NCBI GenBank assembly: GCA_902493985.1
Contig: CABURR010000001.1
Coordinates: forward strand, 1 to 64,000
Reading direction: 5' to 3'
Source: an uncultured Collinsella sp.
GTDB lineage: Bacteria > Actinomycetota > Coriobacteriia > Coriobacteriales > Coriobacteriaceae
DNA length: 64,000 bases
A program made the translations under genes and the position numbers. Of this stretch, positions 9,674 to 19,228 are shown piece after piece. The notes beneath the pieces were generated by a model. It ran no database searches, was not told the origin of the DNA, and worked only from the letters and a program-made list of their open reading frames with translations. Positions within the stretch are counted from its first letter, which is position 1; every line of letters begins with the position of its first letter.

Positions 9674-10762
9674 ATGGCACATGTTGATGACCAGCGTGTG
9701 GCGCGCGTGCTCGATGCGCTCGAGGCTCAGCACCCCGGTGCGCAGTTGCTCATAAATGACCCGTGGTCGATCTACTATCTGACCGGCTTTTATGCCGATA
9801 TGTTCGAGCGTTTTTGCGGCGTTCTGCTCGCACGCGATACCGAGCCCGTGATCTTGGTCAATGCGCTACACCAACTGCCGGAGTATGACAATGCCCGCGT
9901 CGCCTATCACACCGACAACGACGTCGTGGCCGACGCCATCGTTCGTGAGGTCGATCCGAACAAACCACTCGGCATCGACACCGTCATGCGTTCCGGCTTT
10001 TTGATGCCCCTCATGGAGCGTCACGCCGCGAGCAAGTTCTTCCTAGGCGACTTTGCCGTCACCGCCGCACGCACCTACAAAGACGCTACCGAGCAGGAGC
10101 TTATGCGAGCGTCCTCTGCCGCCAACGACGCCGTGATGGCCGACGCCATCAAGCTCGTTCACGAGGGCGTGACGGAGCGCGAAATTGCCGACCAGATGCT
10201 CGGACTGTATCGCAAGCACGGCTGCGAGGGCTTTAGCTTTCCGCCCATCGTGAGCTTTGGCGCCAACGCCGGCGACCCGCACCACGAGCCCGACGATACG
10301 GTACTCAAGCGCGGCGACGTGGTGCTGTTCGACATTGGCGGACGCCATCGCAACTACTGCTCGGACATGACGCGCACGTTCTTTTGGGGCGAGCCGGACG
10401 AGGAGACGACGCGCATCTACGACATCGTGCGCCGTGCCAACGAGGCCGCCGAGGCGCTCATCGCACCGGGCGTGCGCATGTGTGACCTGGACCGCGCCGC
10501 ACGCGACGTGATTGAGGATGCGGGCTATGGGCAGTACTTTACGCATCGCCTGGGACACTCGATCGGCTTGCAGGACCACGAGCCGGGCGACGTTTCACTC
10601 GTCAACGAGCAGGTCGTGGAGCCGGGCATGACGTTCTCCATCGAGCCGGGCATCTACCTCCCCGGCCGCACCGGCGTCCGCATCGAGGACTTGGCTCTGG
10701 TGACCGAGAAGGGCGTCGAGATTCTCAACGCCTACCCTCACGATCTGGTCCGCCTAGTCTAG
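9674..10762 (+). CDS. M24 family aminopeptidase, PepP/PepQ-like
   Basis: 362 residues from ATG 9674 (GAAAGG upstream); an earlier in-frame start at 9626 is less likely. The N-terminal creatinase-like domain is followed by the pita-bread catalytic domain. The metal ligands are visible: D in VLFDIGGRHRNYCSD and again in CSDMTRTF, H in HRLGHSIGLQDHEPG, E in FSIEPGIY and E in VRIEDLA. It removes an N-terminal residue from peptides with proline in second place, in the cytoplasm. Single gene; a perfect stem-loop follows. Confidence 0.9.
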   Translation: MAHVDDQRVARVLDALEAQHPGAQLLINDPWSIYYLTGFYADMFERFCGVLLARDTEPVILVNALHQLPEYDNARVAYHTDNDVVADAIVREVDPNKPLGIDTVMRSGFLMPLMERHAASKFFLGDFAVTAARTYKDATEQELMRASSAANDAVMADAIKLVHEGVTEREIADQMLGLYRKHGCEGFSFPPIVSFGANAGDPHHEPDDTVLKRGDVVLFDIGGRHRNYCSDMTRTFFWGEPDEETTRIYDIVRRANEAAEALIAPGVRMCDLDRAARDVIEDAGYGQYFTHRLGHSIGLQDHEPGDVSLVNEQVVEPGMTFSIEPGIYLPGRTGVRIEDLALVTEKGVEILNAYPHDLVRLV

Positions 10763-10765
10763 CCA

Positions 10766-10796
10766 ATGCGGCAAAGGGGCAGCCCCTTTGCCGCAT
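10766..10796 (+). terminator. Stem-loop after the M24 peptidase
   Basis: ATGCGGCAAAGGGGC-A-GCCCCTTTGCCGCAT is a near-perfect 15-bp stem four bases after the stop. There is no T run, so it may protect the mRNA end or act with Rho. Confidence 0.5.
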
Positions 10797-10821
10797 CCCA
10801 CCAATACCGCGCCACAAAAAC

Positions 10822-10959
10822 GGCCTATCTACTACGTTTAACCCGCATGGGTCGACCATAACCGAGTTTTCGCAAAATACGCAAGCCGTCTACCTGCGGT
10901 TTTAATTTCGCGATGTTCCGTATGGTTGGAGGTAACCGGTCAAACGTAGTAGATAGGCC
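10822..10959. repeat. 138-bp element with 18-bp terminal inverted repeats
   Basis: GGCCTATCTACTACGTTT at the left end and its exact complement AAACGTAGTAGATAGGCC at the right end. The 102-base interior lacks an ORF but has smaller complementary parts (AACCCG against CCGGTC). The form is that of a miniature element or a folded RNA. It is not related to family 1 in sequence. Confidence 0.75.
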
Positions 10960-11032
10960 CATTTCGTGGCAAGCGAGTCAACTCAGGGCACAGGGTAGCA
11001 AAAAAAGCCCCATCCCAAATTGACTGCTTTTG

Positions 11033-11099
11033 AGTTGCGGTGATATACGGACTGTCTGAGGCTTCTGGCTTGTAAAACAGTCCGCATTTCACCGCAACT
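11033..11099. repeat. Palindromic repeat family 1, copy c
   Basis: Left arm AGTTGCGGTGATATACGGAC, right arm CAGTCCGCATTTCACCGCAA. The arms are less well matched than in other copies. ATGAGG follows directly, as after copies a and e. Confidence 0.88.
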
Positions 11100-11114
11100 A
11101 ATGAGGGGACGGGA

Positions 11115-12458
11115 TTAGCGCAGCAGGCCGGCTACTTCGCCGGCTAGGGTGATAGTGCCGGCTGCTACGAAGGACTCGCCCGCGGCATCAAAGGCAGCGA
11201 GGGCCTCGGACACGCTCGGGTATACGCCCACGAGCTTATCGGCATCAACGAGGGCAGCGAGCTCCTCAGCCGGCAGGGCGCGGTCGGAATCGGTCTGGGT
11301 CACGACTACGCGCGGAAAGGCGGGAATCAGGACGTCGACGATGCCCGCCACGTCCTTGTCTGCCAGCGCGGCGCATAGCAGCGTGGGGCGATTCTCCACG
11401 CACGGATCGATCTCATCCAGCGCGCCTACAAAGTTCTCGCAGCTCTGGGGGTTGTGGCAGGCATCGATCAGCTTGAGCGGATCGGTCCCCAGCACGTCAA
11501 AACGACCCGGTGTGGGGCAGCCCATAAGCGAAGCATCAAGCTTGTCATGATCGAGCTCGCGACCCAGATACCCCTCGCACAGCATAATCGCGCACGCGGC
11601 ATTCTGCGGCTGATACGCCGGCTTGACCATGCTCGACGTATAGATCGCGCGCGGCGTGGTGCAGCTAAACTCAACCGTGTCGCCCACATGCGCCGGCACC
11701 TTGGTCGTGGAATGGCTCACCACGAGCGGCACCACACCGCACTCGCGACAGCGGGCATCCATCACGCACTGAACGCTCGGCTCATGCGTGCCCTCGCCCA
11801 GCACAACCAGGCGTCCGGGCTTGATGACGGCGGCCTTCTCCCCCGCAATCGCCTCGAGCGTATCGCCAAGAATACGCGTGTGGTCGAGTCCGATGCCCGT
11901 GATGGCAACAGCAACGGGATCGGTAGCGCTCGTGGCGTCCCAACGTCCGCCCATGCCAACCTCGAGCACGGCAACATCCACGCGAGCCTCGGCAAACACC
12001 ACAAGCGCAGCGGCCGTCAACAGGTCAAACGGCGTGATGGTATAGGCACGCTCCCCCGCCGCCATACGACGAGCATTCACACGATGCCCCGCCTTGACGG
12101 CGGCGGAAACGCCACGGGCAAACGCCTCGTCGCTCACAACGCGCCCATCAACCTCCATGCGCTCGGGATAGCGCACCAGCTGCGGCGATGTATAAAGCGC
12201 AGTCTTGAGCCCCTCACCACGAAGAATGGCGGCCGAAAAACGCGTGGTCGAAGTCTTGCCATTGGTACCGGCAACCTGAATGCAATCGAAATACTCGTCC
12301 GGACGCCCCAGCTCATCGAGCATATCGATAACCGTCTCGAGCAGAGGACCAGCATCCCCAGAAATCCGCCCCGTATCAGCAGCAAGTCCCACAGCCTCAT
12401 CAAACGAAAGCAACTCAAACGAGAAAGGAACGACATACGACCCAGAACGCTTAGCCAT
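11115..12458 (-). CDS. folC: Folylpolyglutamate synthase / dihydrofolate synthase
   Basis: 447 residues from ATG 12458 (GGGGGA upstream; the open frame reaches 12497). The Mur-ligase-type P-loop is QVAGTNGKTSTTRFSAAIL, with the FolC pattern YTSPQLVRYPERMEVDG next to it and a second nucleotide contact at LDHTRILGDTLEAIAGEKA. A C-terminal Mur ligase domain holds DACHNPQS. It adds glutamates to folates in the cytoplasm and in many bacteria also makes dihydrofolate. It is separated from valS by a palindromic gap and is probably transcribed alone. Confidence 0.93.
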   Translation of the reverse strand: MAKRSGSYVVPFSFELLSFDEAVGLAADTGRISGDAGPLLETVIDMLDELGRPDEYFDCIQVAGTNGKTSTTRFSAAILRGEGLKTALYTSPQLVRYPERMEVDGRVVSDEAFARGVSAAVKAGHRVNARRMAAGERAYTITPFDLLTAAALVVFAEARVDVAVLEVGMGGRWDATSATDPVAVAITGIGLDHTRILGDTLEAIAGEKAAVIKPGRLVVLGEGTHEPSVQCVMDARCRECGVVPLVVSHSTTKVPAHVGDTVEFSCTTPRAIYTSSMVKPAYQPQNAACAIMLCEGYLGRELDHDKLDASLMGCPTPGRFDVLGTDPLKLIDACHNPQSCENFVGALDEIDPCVENRPTLLCAALADKDVAGIVDVLIPAFPRVVVTQTDSDRALPAEELAALVDADKLVGVYPSVSEALAAFDAAGESFVAAGTITLAGEVAGLLR

Positions 12459-12618
12459 AACCCAAAGTCCCCCATAACAGAAAAAGAGGCTCATCAAAAA
12501 GAATGAGCCCCTCGCGTTGACAATATCAGCCTTTATCCGCTTGCAGCGAGATCAAGGCCACAACCCAGTGGCCCCAACACGCCAGATGCAAACAACCACA
12601 TAAACGAACTAGGAGCGG

Positions 12619-12719
12619 CCCGATGCTTTGCTCGCCGCAAGTTCCGCACGCAAAGGACAGCACTTAATGTGCTGTCCGTCTTGCGCAGGACTGTCCGCAG
12701 CGGAGAGCAAAGCATCGGG
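12619..12719. repeat. Nested inverted repeat between valS and folC
   Basis: Outer arms CCCGATGCTTTGCTC (12619-12633) and GAGCAAAGCATCGGG (12705-12719) are exact complements. Inside is GGACAGCAC-TTAAT-GTGCTGTCC (12655-12677), also exact. The whole could form a cruciform or a two-level RNA fold. It lies 20 bases after the valS stop and has no T run. Confidence 0.8.
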
Positions 12720-12738
12720 ACGCGCCCCCGAGTAAACC

Positions 12739-15435
12739 TTACGAGAAGTCAGCAACCTGAGCAGTCAGCGCCGTCAGGATCTCCTTGAGCTCAGCTGCAC
12801 GGTCCCTCTTCTTCTGGACCACCGCGGGCGCGGCCTTGGCCACGAAGCCCTCGTTGGCAAGCGTCTTCTCGCAGCCGGCGAGCTCCTTCTGGGCCGCGGC
12901 GATCTCCTTCTCCAGGCGCGCCTTCTCGGCCGAAAGATCAACCTTGCCCTCGAGCACCACAAAGACCTCGACGCCGCTGTCGACCACGGCGATGCTCGCG
13001 GCCGGCTTCTCGACGTCAGTACCCATGACCAGCGAGGCGGTGTTGGCCAGCGGCTCGATGGTCGAGCGCAGACTCTCGAGCTTCTCGATATCCTCGGCAC
13101 CGGCGCGCACGACCACGTCGAGCTCGGCCTTGGGGCTCAAGCGATAACGCGAACGCGTGGCGCGGGCGGCGGAAACGACGGTGCGGCACAGCTCAAACGC
13201 GCGCTCGGCGGGCTCATCGACATACTTGGCGTAGTCGGCGGGCTCGGGCCACTTGGCAATCATGAGCGCCTCGGCGCGGTCCACGTTGCCCTCGGCGTCC
13301 AGGTCGAGCACGCTCGCCGGCATGTTGTCCCAAATCTCCTCGGTGACAAACGGCATAAGCGGGTGCATCAGGCGAATGGAGGTATCGAGTACAAAGATCA
13401 GGTTGCGCTGCGCCTGCAGACGGCCCTCGCCCTTCAGGCGGGCCTTGGTGACCTCGACGTACCAGTCGCAGACCTCGTTCCAGAAGAACTGCTGCACGCC
13501 GCGGGCCATGTCGCCAAAGGTGTAGTTCTCAATACCCTCGGTGACCATCTTGACGGCCTTTGCCAGACGGCTGAACATCCAGGCGTCGGCCGGCGTCTCC
13601 ACGACGGGCTCGCCGGGCGTGTAGCCCTCCATGTTCATGAGCAGGAAGCGGCTGGCGTTCCAGATCTTGGTCACAAACGACTTAGCCTGGTCGGTACGCG
13701 GGCTGTCGATAAGCTTCTTGGTCTTCTTGTCGATGTTCGCATCGAACTTGACGTCCTGGTTGTTGGTGCACAGCGTGAGCAGGTTGTAGCGCATGGCGTC
13801 GGCGCCGTACATGCCAATGAGGTCCATGGGGTCAACGCCGTTGCCCTTGGACTTGGACATACGGCTTCCGTCCTTGGCAAGAATCGTCGGGTAGATGACG
13901 ACGTCCTTAAACGGCACCTCGTCCAGGAAGTACAGCGAGCTCATGACCATGCGGGCGACCCACAGCGCGATGATGTCGCGTGCGGTGACGAGCGCCGTCG
14001 TGGGGTGATGTCCCTCGAGCAGCTCCGGCTTTTGCGGCCAGCCCTGCGTGGCGAAGGTCCACAGCTGCGAGCTAAACCAGGTGTCCAGCACGTTCTCGTC
14101 CTGATGCACGTGATGGCCGCCGCACTTGGGGCACACATCGGTGTCCTCGGTAAGAGCGTCCTCCCAGCCGCAGTCCTCGCAGTAGAACACGGGGATGCGG
14201 TGGCCCCACCACAGCTGGCGGCTGATGCACCAGTCCTTGAGGTTCTCCATCCAAGTGGTGTAGGTCTGCGTCCAGCGAGCGGGGTGGAAGGTGACCTTGC
14301 CGGAGTTGACGGCGTCGAGCGCCGGCCCCTTGAGCTTGTCAACGGCCACAAACCACTGCTCGGACAGCCACGGCTCAAGCGCGGCGTCGCAGCGGTAGCA
14401 GTGCATGACGGAGTGATCGAGGTCCTCGACGTGATCGAGCAGGTCGTGCTCCTCGAACCACTTGATGACGGCCTCGCGGCACTCGTCGCGGTTCATGCCG
14501 GTGAACTCGCCGTAGCCCTCGACGACCACCGCGTGCTCGTCGAAGATGTTGATCTGCGGCAGGTCGTGGGCCTGACCCATGGCGTAGTCGTTGGGGTCGT
14601 GAGCAGGCGTTACCTTGACGAAGCCAGAGCCGAAATTGGCGTCGACATGCCAATCCTCAAAGATGGGGATCTCGCGGTCCACGATGGGGAGCTTGACGGT
14701 CTTACCCACAAAGGCGGCCTTCTCAGGGTCCTTCGGGGAGACAGCGACGCCCGTGTCGCCGAGCATGGTCTCGGGGCGCGTGGTGGCGACGACGATGTAA
14801 TCCTGGCCGTTGACCGGCTCGGTCAGCGGGTAGCGCAGGTGCCACAGGTGGCCCTTCTCGTCCTTATATTCGGCCTCGTCGTCCGAGATGGCAGTGGTGC
14901 AGTTGGGGCACCAGTTAACGATACGCTTGCCACGGTAGATCAGGCCGTCGTGGTACCAATCGCAGAAGACCTTGCGCACGGCCTGTGCGTAATCCTCGTC
15001 CATGGTGAAGCGCTCGTTGTCGAAGTCGACGGAGCAACCCATGCGCTTGATCTGCTCGACGATGATGCCGCCGTACTCGTGGGTCCAGTCCCAGCAGGCG
15101 TCGACAAACTTATCGCGACCGATCTCCAGGCGGCTGATGCCCTCGCTCTTGAGCTTCTTGTCGACCTTGGTCTGCGTGGCGATACCGGCGTGATCGGTTC
15201 CGAGCACCCAGCGCGTGGACTTGCCGCGCATGCGGGCCATACGAATGATGGCGTCCTGGATGGAGTCGTCGGTAGCGTGACCCATGTGAAGCTTGCCGGT
15301 AACGTTGGGAGGCGGAATGGTGACGGTGCAGTCGCCCACGCCCTCACGGCGCTTGTAGTAGCCGCCGTCGAGCCACTTCTGCAGGATCGCCGGCTCGTTG
15401 GTCGACGGATCGTAGTTCTTGGGCATCTCTTCCAT
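12739..15435 (-). CDS. valS: Valine-tRNA ligase
   Basis: 898 residues. The HIGH-type motif is PPPNVTGKLHMGHA near residue 45 and the KMSKS-type motif DGSRMSKSKGNG near residue 525, with an inserted editing domain, an anticodon-binding domain and a C-terminal coiled coil (LSAEKARLEKEIAAAQKELA). It also has CxxC pairs (CEDCGWEDALTEDTDVCPKC), the zinc site seen in some ValRS. The start at 15435 has AGGGAG upstream; the next in-frame ATG is three codons later. A stable hairpin lies just before the ribosome site. Confidence 0.97.
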   Translation of the reverse strand: MEEMPKNYDPSTNEPAILQKWLDGGYYKRREGVGDCTVTIPPPNVTGKLHMGHATDDSIQDAIIRMARMRGKSTRWVLGTDHAGIATQTKVDKKLKSEGISRLEIGRDKFVDACWDWTHEYGGIIVEQIKRMGCSVDFDNERFTMDEDYAQAVRKVFCDWYHDGLIYRGKRIVNWCPNCTTAISDDEAEYKDEKGHLWHLRYPLTEPVNGQDYIVVATTRPETMLGDTGVAVSPKDPEKAAFVGKTVKLPIVDREIPIFEDWHVDANFGSGFVKVTPAHDPNDYAMGQAHDLPQINIFDEHAVVVEGYGEFTGMNRDECREAVIKWFEEHDLLDHVEDLDHSVMHCYRCDAALEPWLSEQWFVAVDKLKGPALDAVNSGKVTFHPARWTQTYTTWMENLKDWCISRQLWWGHRIPVFYCEDCGWEDALTEDTDVCPKCGGHHVHQDENVLDTWFSSQLWTFATQGWPQKPELLEGHHPTTALVTARDIIALWVARMVMSSLYFLDEVPFKDVVIYPTILAKDGSRMSKSKGNGVDPMDLIGMYGADAMRYNLLTLCTNNQDVKFDANIDKKTKKLIDSPRTDQAKSFVTKIWNASRFLLMNMEGYTPGEPVVETPADAWMFSRLAKAVKMVTEGIENYTFGDMARGVQQFFWNEVCDWYVEVTKARLKGEGRLQAQRNLIFVLDTSIRLMHPLMPFVTEEIWDNMPASVLDLDAEGNVDRAEALMIAKWPEPADYAKYVDEPAERAFELCRTVVSAARATRSRYRLSPKAELDVVVRAGAEDIEKLESLRSTIEPLANTASLVMGTDVEKPAASIAVVDSGVEVFVVLEGKVDLSAEKARLEKEIAAAQKELAGCEKTLANEGFVAKAAPAVVQKKRDRAAELKEILTALTAQVADFS

Positions 15436-15455
15436 ATATCTCTCCCTGTCCCGCC

Positions 15456-15495
15456 GGGGAGGAATGTAGGCCCGCCAGGGTCTGCATTCCTCCCC
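15456..15495 (-). promoter_or_regulatory. Stable hairpin in the valS leader
   Basis: On the transcribed strand GGGGAGGAATGCAG and CTACATTCCTCCCC pair as a 14-bp stem (one G-U) around 12 bases. It ends 20 bases before the valS start, next to the ribosome site. No T run follows, so it is not a terminator; no T-box features are seen. Confidence 0.5.
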
Positions 15496-15588
15496 TTAGG
15501 TATCGATTACTTCAGTCTGATATGACTTCGCTGAGGCTTAAACAAACACACAGAATAACACAGGTAGTTGGGGTTATTGCGTATATAT

Positions 15589-15625
15589 AAAATAGCCTCC
15601 GACCACGGATGGTCAGAGGCTATTT
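15589..15625 (-). terminator. Terminator of the clpP-clpX unit
   Basis: Minus-strand AATAGCCTCTGACC-ATCC-GTGGTCGGAGGCTATT followed by TTATATATA. A strong stem 22 bases after the clpX stop. Confidence 0.85.
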
Positions 15626-15646
15626 GCAAGCACGTTTTTGGCTGGT

Positions 15647-17053
15647 TTACCCGTAGATGCGTTGGGGCTGCTCTTCGCCCTTTACGGAGGCTTCGGTCAC
15701 AATGACCTTGGAAACGCCCTCCTCGCTGGGCAGGTCGAACATCGTCTGCTGCAGCACGTCCTCGCAGATGGAGCGCAGGCCGCGGGCGCCGGTCTTGCGG
15801 GCAAGCGCCATGCGGGCGATCTCGTGCAGGGCGGCGTCCTCAAACTCAAGCTCAACGTCCTCGAGCTGGAACATCTTACGGTACTGGCGCACCACGGCGT
15901 TCTTGGGCTCGGTCAGGATCGACACCAGATCGTCCTCGTCGAGCGCCTGCGTCTGGGTTACGACAGGCGTGCGGCCCACGAACTCGGGAATCATGCCAAA
16001 GGCATTGAGGTCCTGCGGAAGCACCTGACGAAGCAGGTCGTTCTCGTCGACCGAGGTGGGGCCGGCGATCTCGGAGTTAAAGCCCACGCCCTTGTTGCCC
16101 ACGCGGTCGGCGATGATCTTGTCCAGACCCACAAAGGCACCGCCGCAGATAAACAGGATGTTGGTCGTATCGATCTGCAGCAGCTCCTGCTGGGGATGCT
16201 TGCGGCCGCCGGTGGGCGGAACGCTGGCCACCGTGCCCTCAAGGATCTTCAGCAGCGCCTGCTGAACACCCTCGCCCGAGACATCGCGGGTAATGGAGAG
16301 GTTCTCGGCCTTGCGGGCGATCTTGTCGATCTCGTCCACGTAGATAATGCCAACCTGCGCGCGCTCAATGTCGCCATCGGCAGCATTGATGAGCTTGAGC
16401 AGGATGTTCTCCACGTCCTCGCCCACGTAGCCGGCCTCGGTAAGCGCGGTGGCATCGGCGATGGCAAACGGCACCTCGAGGATGCGCGCAAGCGTCTGGG
16501 CGAGCAGGGTCTTGCCGGTACCGGTGGGACCGAGCAGCAAAATGTTGGACTTGGCGAGCTCCACCTCGTCCATATCATCATCGAGCTGCGAGTCCAAACC
16601 GTCGTCAAAGGCAGACACCGCAGCACCGCCCTCGATCACGCGGCGATAGTGGTTGTACACGGCAACCGACATGGCGCGCTTGGCGTCTTCCTGACCCATA
16701 ACATAGGCCGAAAGCTCGTCATAGATCTCGTGCGGCGTCGGCACGTGCGTGATGACCTGACGGTCGTCCTCAAGCTCAAAGCCCTCGGCCTCGGGGTCAA
16801 CGGCGGGCTGGGACGCAGCCTGACCGTGGTCGTTGAGGAAGCCCGGCAGCTTGCCGTTGCGGGCAGCGTCCATAAAGTCCGAAGCCAGCGACTCTTCCAG
16901 AATCTCGGAGCAGGCGGCGACGCACTCGTCACAGATAAAGATGTTGGTCGGGCCCTTTACGAGGCGACGAACCTGGCCCTGCTCTTTTCCGCAGAAGGAG
17001 CAGCGGATGGGGTTGCCGTTCTCGTCAAAGTTGTCCTGCATGTTTCCTGCCAT
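15647..17053 (-). CDS. clpX: ATP-dependent Clp protease ATP-binding subunit ClpX
   Basis: 468 residues from ATG 17053, one base after the clpP stop (the open frame reaches back to 17092 inside clpP). The N-terminal zinc-binding domain has CSFCGKE and CDECVAAC; Walker A is [14 protein letters not shown] and Walker [14 protein letters not shown]. The pore and IGF-type ClpP contact regions lie in the AAA+ core. It unfolds tagged proteins and feeds them to ClpP. Order tig-clpP-clpX is the common bacterial one, and the 1-base gap implies translational coupling. Confidence 0.96.
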   Translation of the reverse strand: MAGNMQDNFDENGNPIRCSFCGKEQGQVRRLVKGPTNIFICDECVAACSEILEESLASDFMDAARNGKLPGFLNDHGQAASQPAVDPEAEGFELEDDRQVITHVPTPHEIYDELSAYVMGQEDAKRAMSVAVYNHYRRVIEGGAAVSAFDDGLDSQLDDDMDEVELAKSNILLLGPTGTGKTLLAQTLARILEVPFAIADATALTEAGYVGEDVENILLKLINAADGDIERAQVGIIYVDEIDKIARKAENLSITRDVSGEGVQQALLKILEGTVASVPPTGGRKHPQQELLQIDTTNILFICGGAFVGLDKIIADRVGNKGVGFNSEIAGPTSVDENDLLRQVLPQDLNAFGMIPEFVGRTPVVTQTQALDEDDLVSILTEPKNAVVRQYRKMFQLEDVELEFEDAALHEIARMALARKTGARGLRSICEDVLQQTMFDLPSEEGVSKVIVTEASVKGEEQPQRIYG

Positions 17054-17054
17054 C

Positions 17055-17675
17055 CTAGGCGTCCTTCGCGGCGAGATCGCGCGAGGTGACAATACGGTCG
17101 ATCAGGCCGTAGTCGAGGGCCTCGGCAGCGGTCAAGTAGTTATCGCGCTCGGTGTCGGCCTGGACCTTTTCGATGGGCTGGCCCGAGGCGTCGGACAGGA
17201 TCTGGTTGAGCTCGCGGCGAGTCTTCTTGATCTCCTCGGCAACGATCTCGATCTCGGTCTGCTGACCCTGGGCACCGCCACTGGGCTGGTGAATCATGAC
17301 CTTGGAGTGCGGCAGGCAGAAGCGCTTGCCCTTAGCGCCGGCTGAAAGCAGCACGGCGGCCATGGACGCAGCCATACCGACGCAGATGGTGGAGACCTGC
17401 GGCTTGATGAAGTTCATGGTGTCCAGAATCGCCAGGCCGGAGTAGACCTCGCCACCGGGCGAATTGATGTAGAGCGAGATATCCTTCTCGGCATCCTGGC
17501 TCTCAAGATGCAGCAGCTGGGCAACGACCAGGTTGGCGCTGACGGAGTTGATCTCCTCGCCCAAGAAGATAATGCGGTCGTTGAGCAGGCGCGAATAGAT
17601 ATCGTAGCTGCGCTCGCCGCGCGGCGTCTGCTCGATAACGTATGGCACGAGGGCGGAATCGAACTTAGCGATCAT
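17055..17675 (-). CDS. clpP: ATP-dependent Clp protease proteolytic subunit
   Basis: 206 residues from ATG 17675, chosen because GGAG precedes it by six bases; an upstream GTG/ATG frame reaches 17705. Catalytic Ser lies in [16 protein letters not shown] and His in [12 protein letters not shown]; the Asp follows in the C-terminal third. ClpP forms the tetradecameric chamber that degrades substrates delivered by ClpX. It lies between tig and clpX in one orientation. Confidence 0.96.
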   Translation of the reverse strand: MIAKFDSALVPYVIEQTPRGERSYDIYSRLLNDRIIFLGEEINSVSANLVVAQLLHLESQDAEKDISLYINSPGGEVYSGLAILDTMNFIKPQVSTICVGMAASMAAVLLSAGAKGKRFCLPHSKVMIHQPSGGAQGQQTEIEIVAEEIKKTRRELNQILSDASGQPIEKVQADTERDNYLTAAEALDYGLIDRIVTSRDLAAKDA

Positions 17676-17721
17676 ACGCATCTCCATTTCTCTCTTGCGG
17701 ACCAAATTCGTTCTAGATAAA

Positions 17722-17762
17722 CGTACGGTGCCCGCATGCTATGCATTGGCTGGCACCGTACG
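17722..17762 (-). terminator. Stem-loop between clpP and tig
   Basis: CGTACGGTGCC and GGCACCGTACG are exact 11-bp complements around 19 bases. On the minus strand it is followed by TTTATCT, a modest T tract. It may partly end tig transcripts or act as a processing site inside a tig-clpP-clpX unit. Confidence 0.5.
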
Positions 17763-17838
17763 AAGCAACCGGATAACCGGTGTATAACTTTACCCCATCA
17801 CGGGCGCACGCATGCGCTCGCGGGCAAGGTGGCGAGAA

Positions 17839-19137
17839 TTACTCGGCGTCCTTGGCGGTCTCGTCGACCTCGGTCACCTTGGCGTTCTCGACCAGGTGGT
17901 CAACGGCCTTGGAGCGACGGATGGACTCGCGGACGGCAGGCATGCGGCCATCGGCGATGAACTCGGCCTTGGAAGCCTCGACGTCCTTGACGCCAGCCTT
18001 CTCGAACTCGGCGTTGATATCGTCCTCGGTAACCTCAATCTTGAGCTCACGGGCGAGGGCGTCCAGAGCCAGGGACTCACGGGCAACGTCGTTGGCCTGC
18101 TTGTGAAGGTCGCCGATGAACTGCTCCATGGTCAGACCGGAAGCGGGCAGCCAGGTGTCCAGGGTCATGCCGCGGGCAGCGAGGTTGGACAGGAAGTTCT
18201 GGCCAAGCTCCTCAAAGACGGACTGCTCGTAGTCGGCATCCATCTCGTCGAGCTGCAGGCGCTCGGCGAGAGCGGAGACGCAACGGTTCTCCTTCTCGGC
18301 CGGGAGGCGGGAAGCCTTGTCCTGCTCGATCTCGATCTTGATGGCGTCGCGCATAGCGTCGATGCTGTCAAAGCCAAAGTCGGACTTGACGAGCTCGTCG
18401 GTGAGCTCGGGGGTGTTACGGACCTTGATGCCCTTGACGGTGACCTCGACGGTGTGAGTCTCGGCCTCCTCGCCCTCCTCGGCCTCGTCGGTCCAGGTGA
18501 CGGTCTTGACGTCGTCGACGTTAGCGCCGATCAGGGCCTCGTTGAACTCCTTGGGGTTGCTGTCGCTACCGGCGATGAGCATGCGGCCCTCGGCAGCGAA
18601 GTTGTCGGCGTTCTCGACAGCCTTGAGGTCGACGGTCACATAGTCGTCAGCCTCGACGGCGCGACCCTCGACGTCCTCGAAGGTGGCACGGTAGTTGAGG
18701 AGCATCTCGACCTGGTTGTTGATCTCGGACTCGGTGACCTCCGCAGGGGGCATCTCGATCTCGACAGCGTCGAAGGAGGAGAGCTCAGCAGCAGGACGCA
18801 GGGAGAACTCGACGGTGTAGGTGTAGTCCTCGTGATCCTTGGCGAGGTCGAGCTCCTTGTAGTCACCGTTCTTGGTGGGGACGATGTCCAGCTCGTTGAG
18901 GACGGCGGGCTCGTTGGCGGCGATCAGGTCGTTGGTGGCCTGAGCGAGGGTAGCCTCGGCGCCAAGAGCGGAGTCGATGACCGGACGGGGGGCCTTGCCG
19001 GCACGGAAGCCCGGGAAGCGGTACTTCTTGGCGGTGTCCTTGTAAGCCTTCTTGATCGCGGCGTCGACGTCGGCGGCCGGGATGGTGACCGTAGCGGTGA
19101 GCTTGGCGTCCTTGACGTCAGAAGCGGTGATGTTCAA
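17839..19137 (-). CDS. tig: Trigger factor, ribosome-associated chaperone
   Basis: 432 residues if translation starts at TTG 19137, six bases after AGGAGG; ATG 19152 lies before that site and would put the ribosome site inside the gene. The N-terminal ribosome-binding signature reads YRFPGFRAGKAPRPVID (GFRxGKxP). A central FKBP-type region (VEADDYVTVDLKA) and a long helical C-terminal domain follow. It shields nascent chains and helps folding. The acidic tail ends in DETAKDAE. Head of the group with clpP and clpX. Confidence 0.93.
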   Translation of the reverse strand: MNITASDVKDAKLTATVTIPAADVDAAIKKAYKDTAKKYRFPGFRAGKAPRPVIDSALGAEATLAQATNDLIAANEPAVLNELDIVPTKNGDYKELDLAKDHEDYTYTVEFSLRPAAELSSFDAVEIEMPPAEVTESEINNQVEMLLNYRATFEDVEGRAVEADDYVTVDLKAVENADNFAAEGRMLIAGSDSNPKEFNEALIGANVDDVKTVTWTDEAEEGEEAETHTVEVTVKGIKVRNTPELTDELVKSDFGFDSIDAMRDAIKIEIEQDKASRLPAEKENRCVSALAERLQLDEMDADYEQSVFEELGQNFLSNLAARGMTLDTWLPASGLTMEQFIGDLHKQANDVARESLALDALARELKIEVTEDDINAEFEKAGVKDVEASKAEFIADGRMPAVRESIRRSKAVDHLVENAKVTEVDETAKDAE

Positions 19138-19228
19138 CACGTTCCTCCTCATACTGCCCAGCTTATCTGAGGTGCTGGTACCTTTATGCAACAAAGAGTC
19201 GCGACGGCCGAAGCCGACGCAGATGCGT

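Larger units (their letters stand above)
10763..11114. other. Intergenic region between convergent genes, packed with palindromes
   Basis: About 350 bases with no ORF. It contains the stem-loop at 10766, a 138-bp inverted-repeat element at 10822-10959 and a family 1 palindrome at 11033-11099, next to the folC 3' end. Confidence 0.75.

Noticed and set aside
13363..15525. A 720-codon open frame on the plus strand across valS, and similar long plus-strand frames across clpX, tig, the molybdenum hydroxylase, thrS and fdhF
   Set aside because: They are mirror frames of high-GC genes. Their proteins are low-complexity (Val, Ala, Gly, His, Arg-rich) and match no family, while the minus-strand frames carry full motifs.
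15436..15530. T-box riboswitch ahead of valS
   Set aside because: No specifier loop, T-box sequence or antiterminator/terminator pair can be found; only one hairpin is there.
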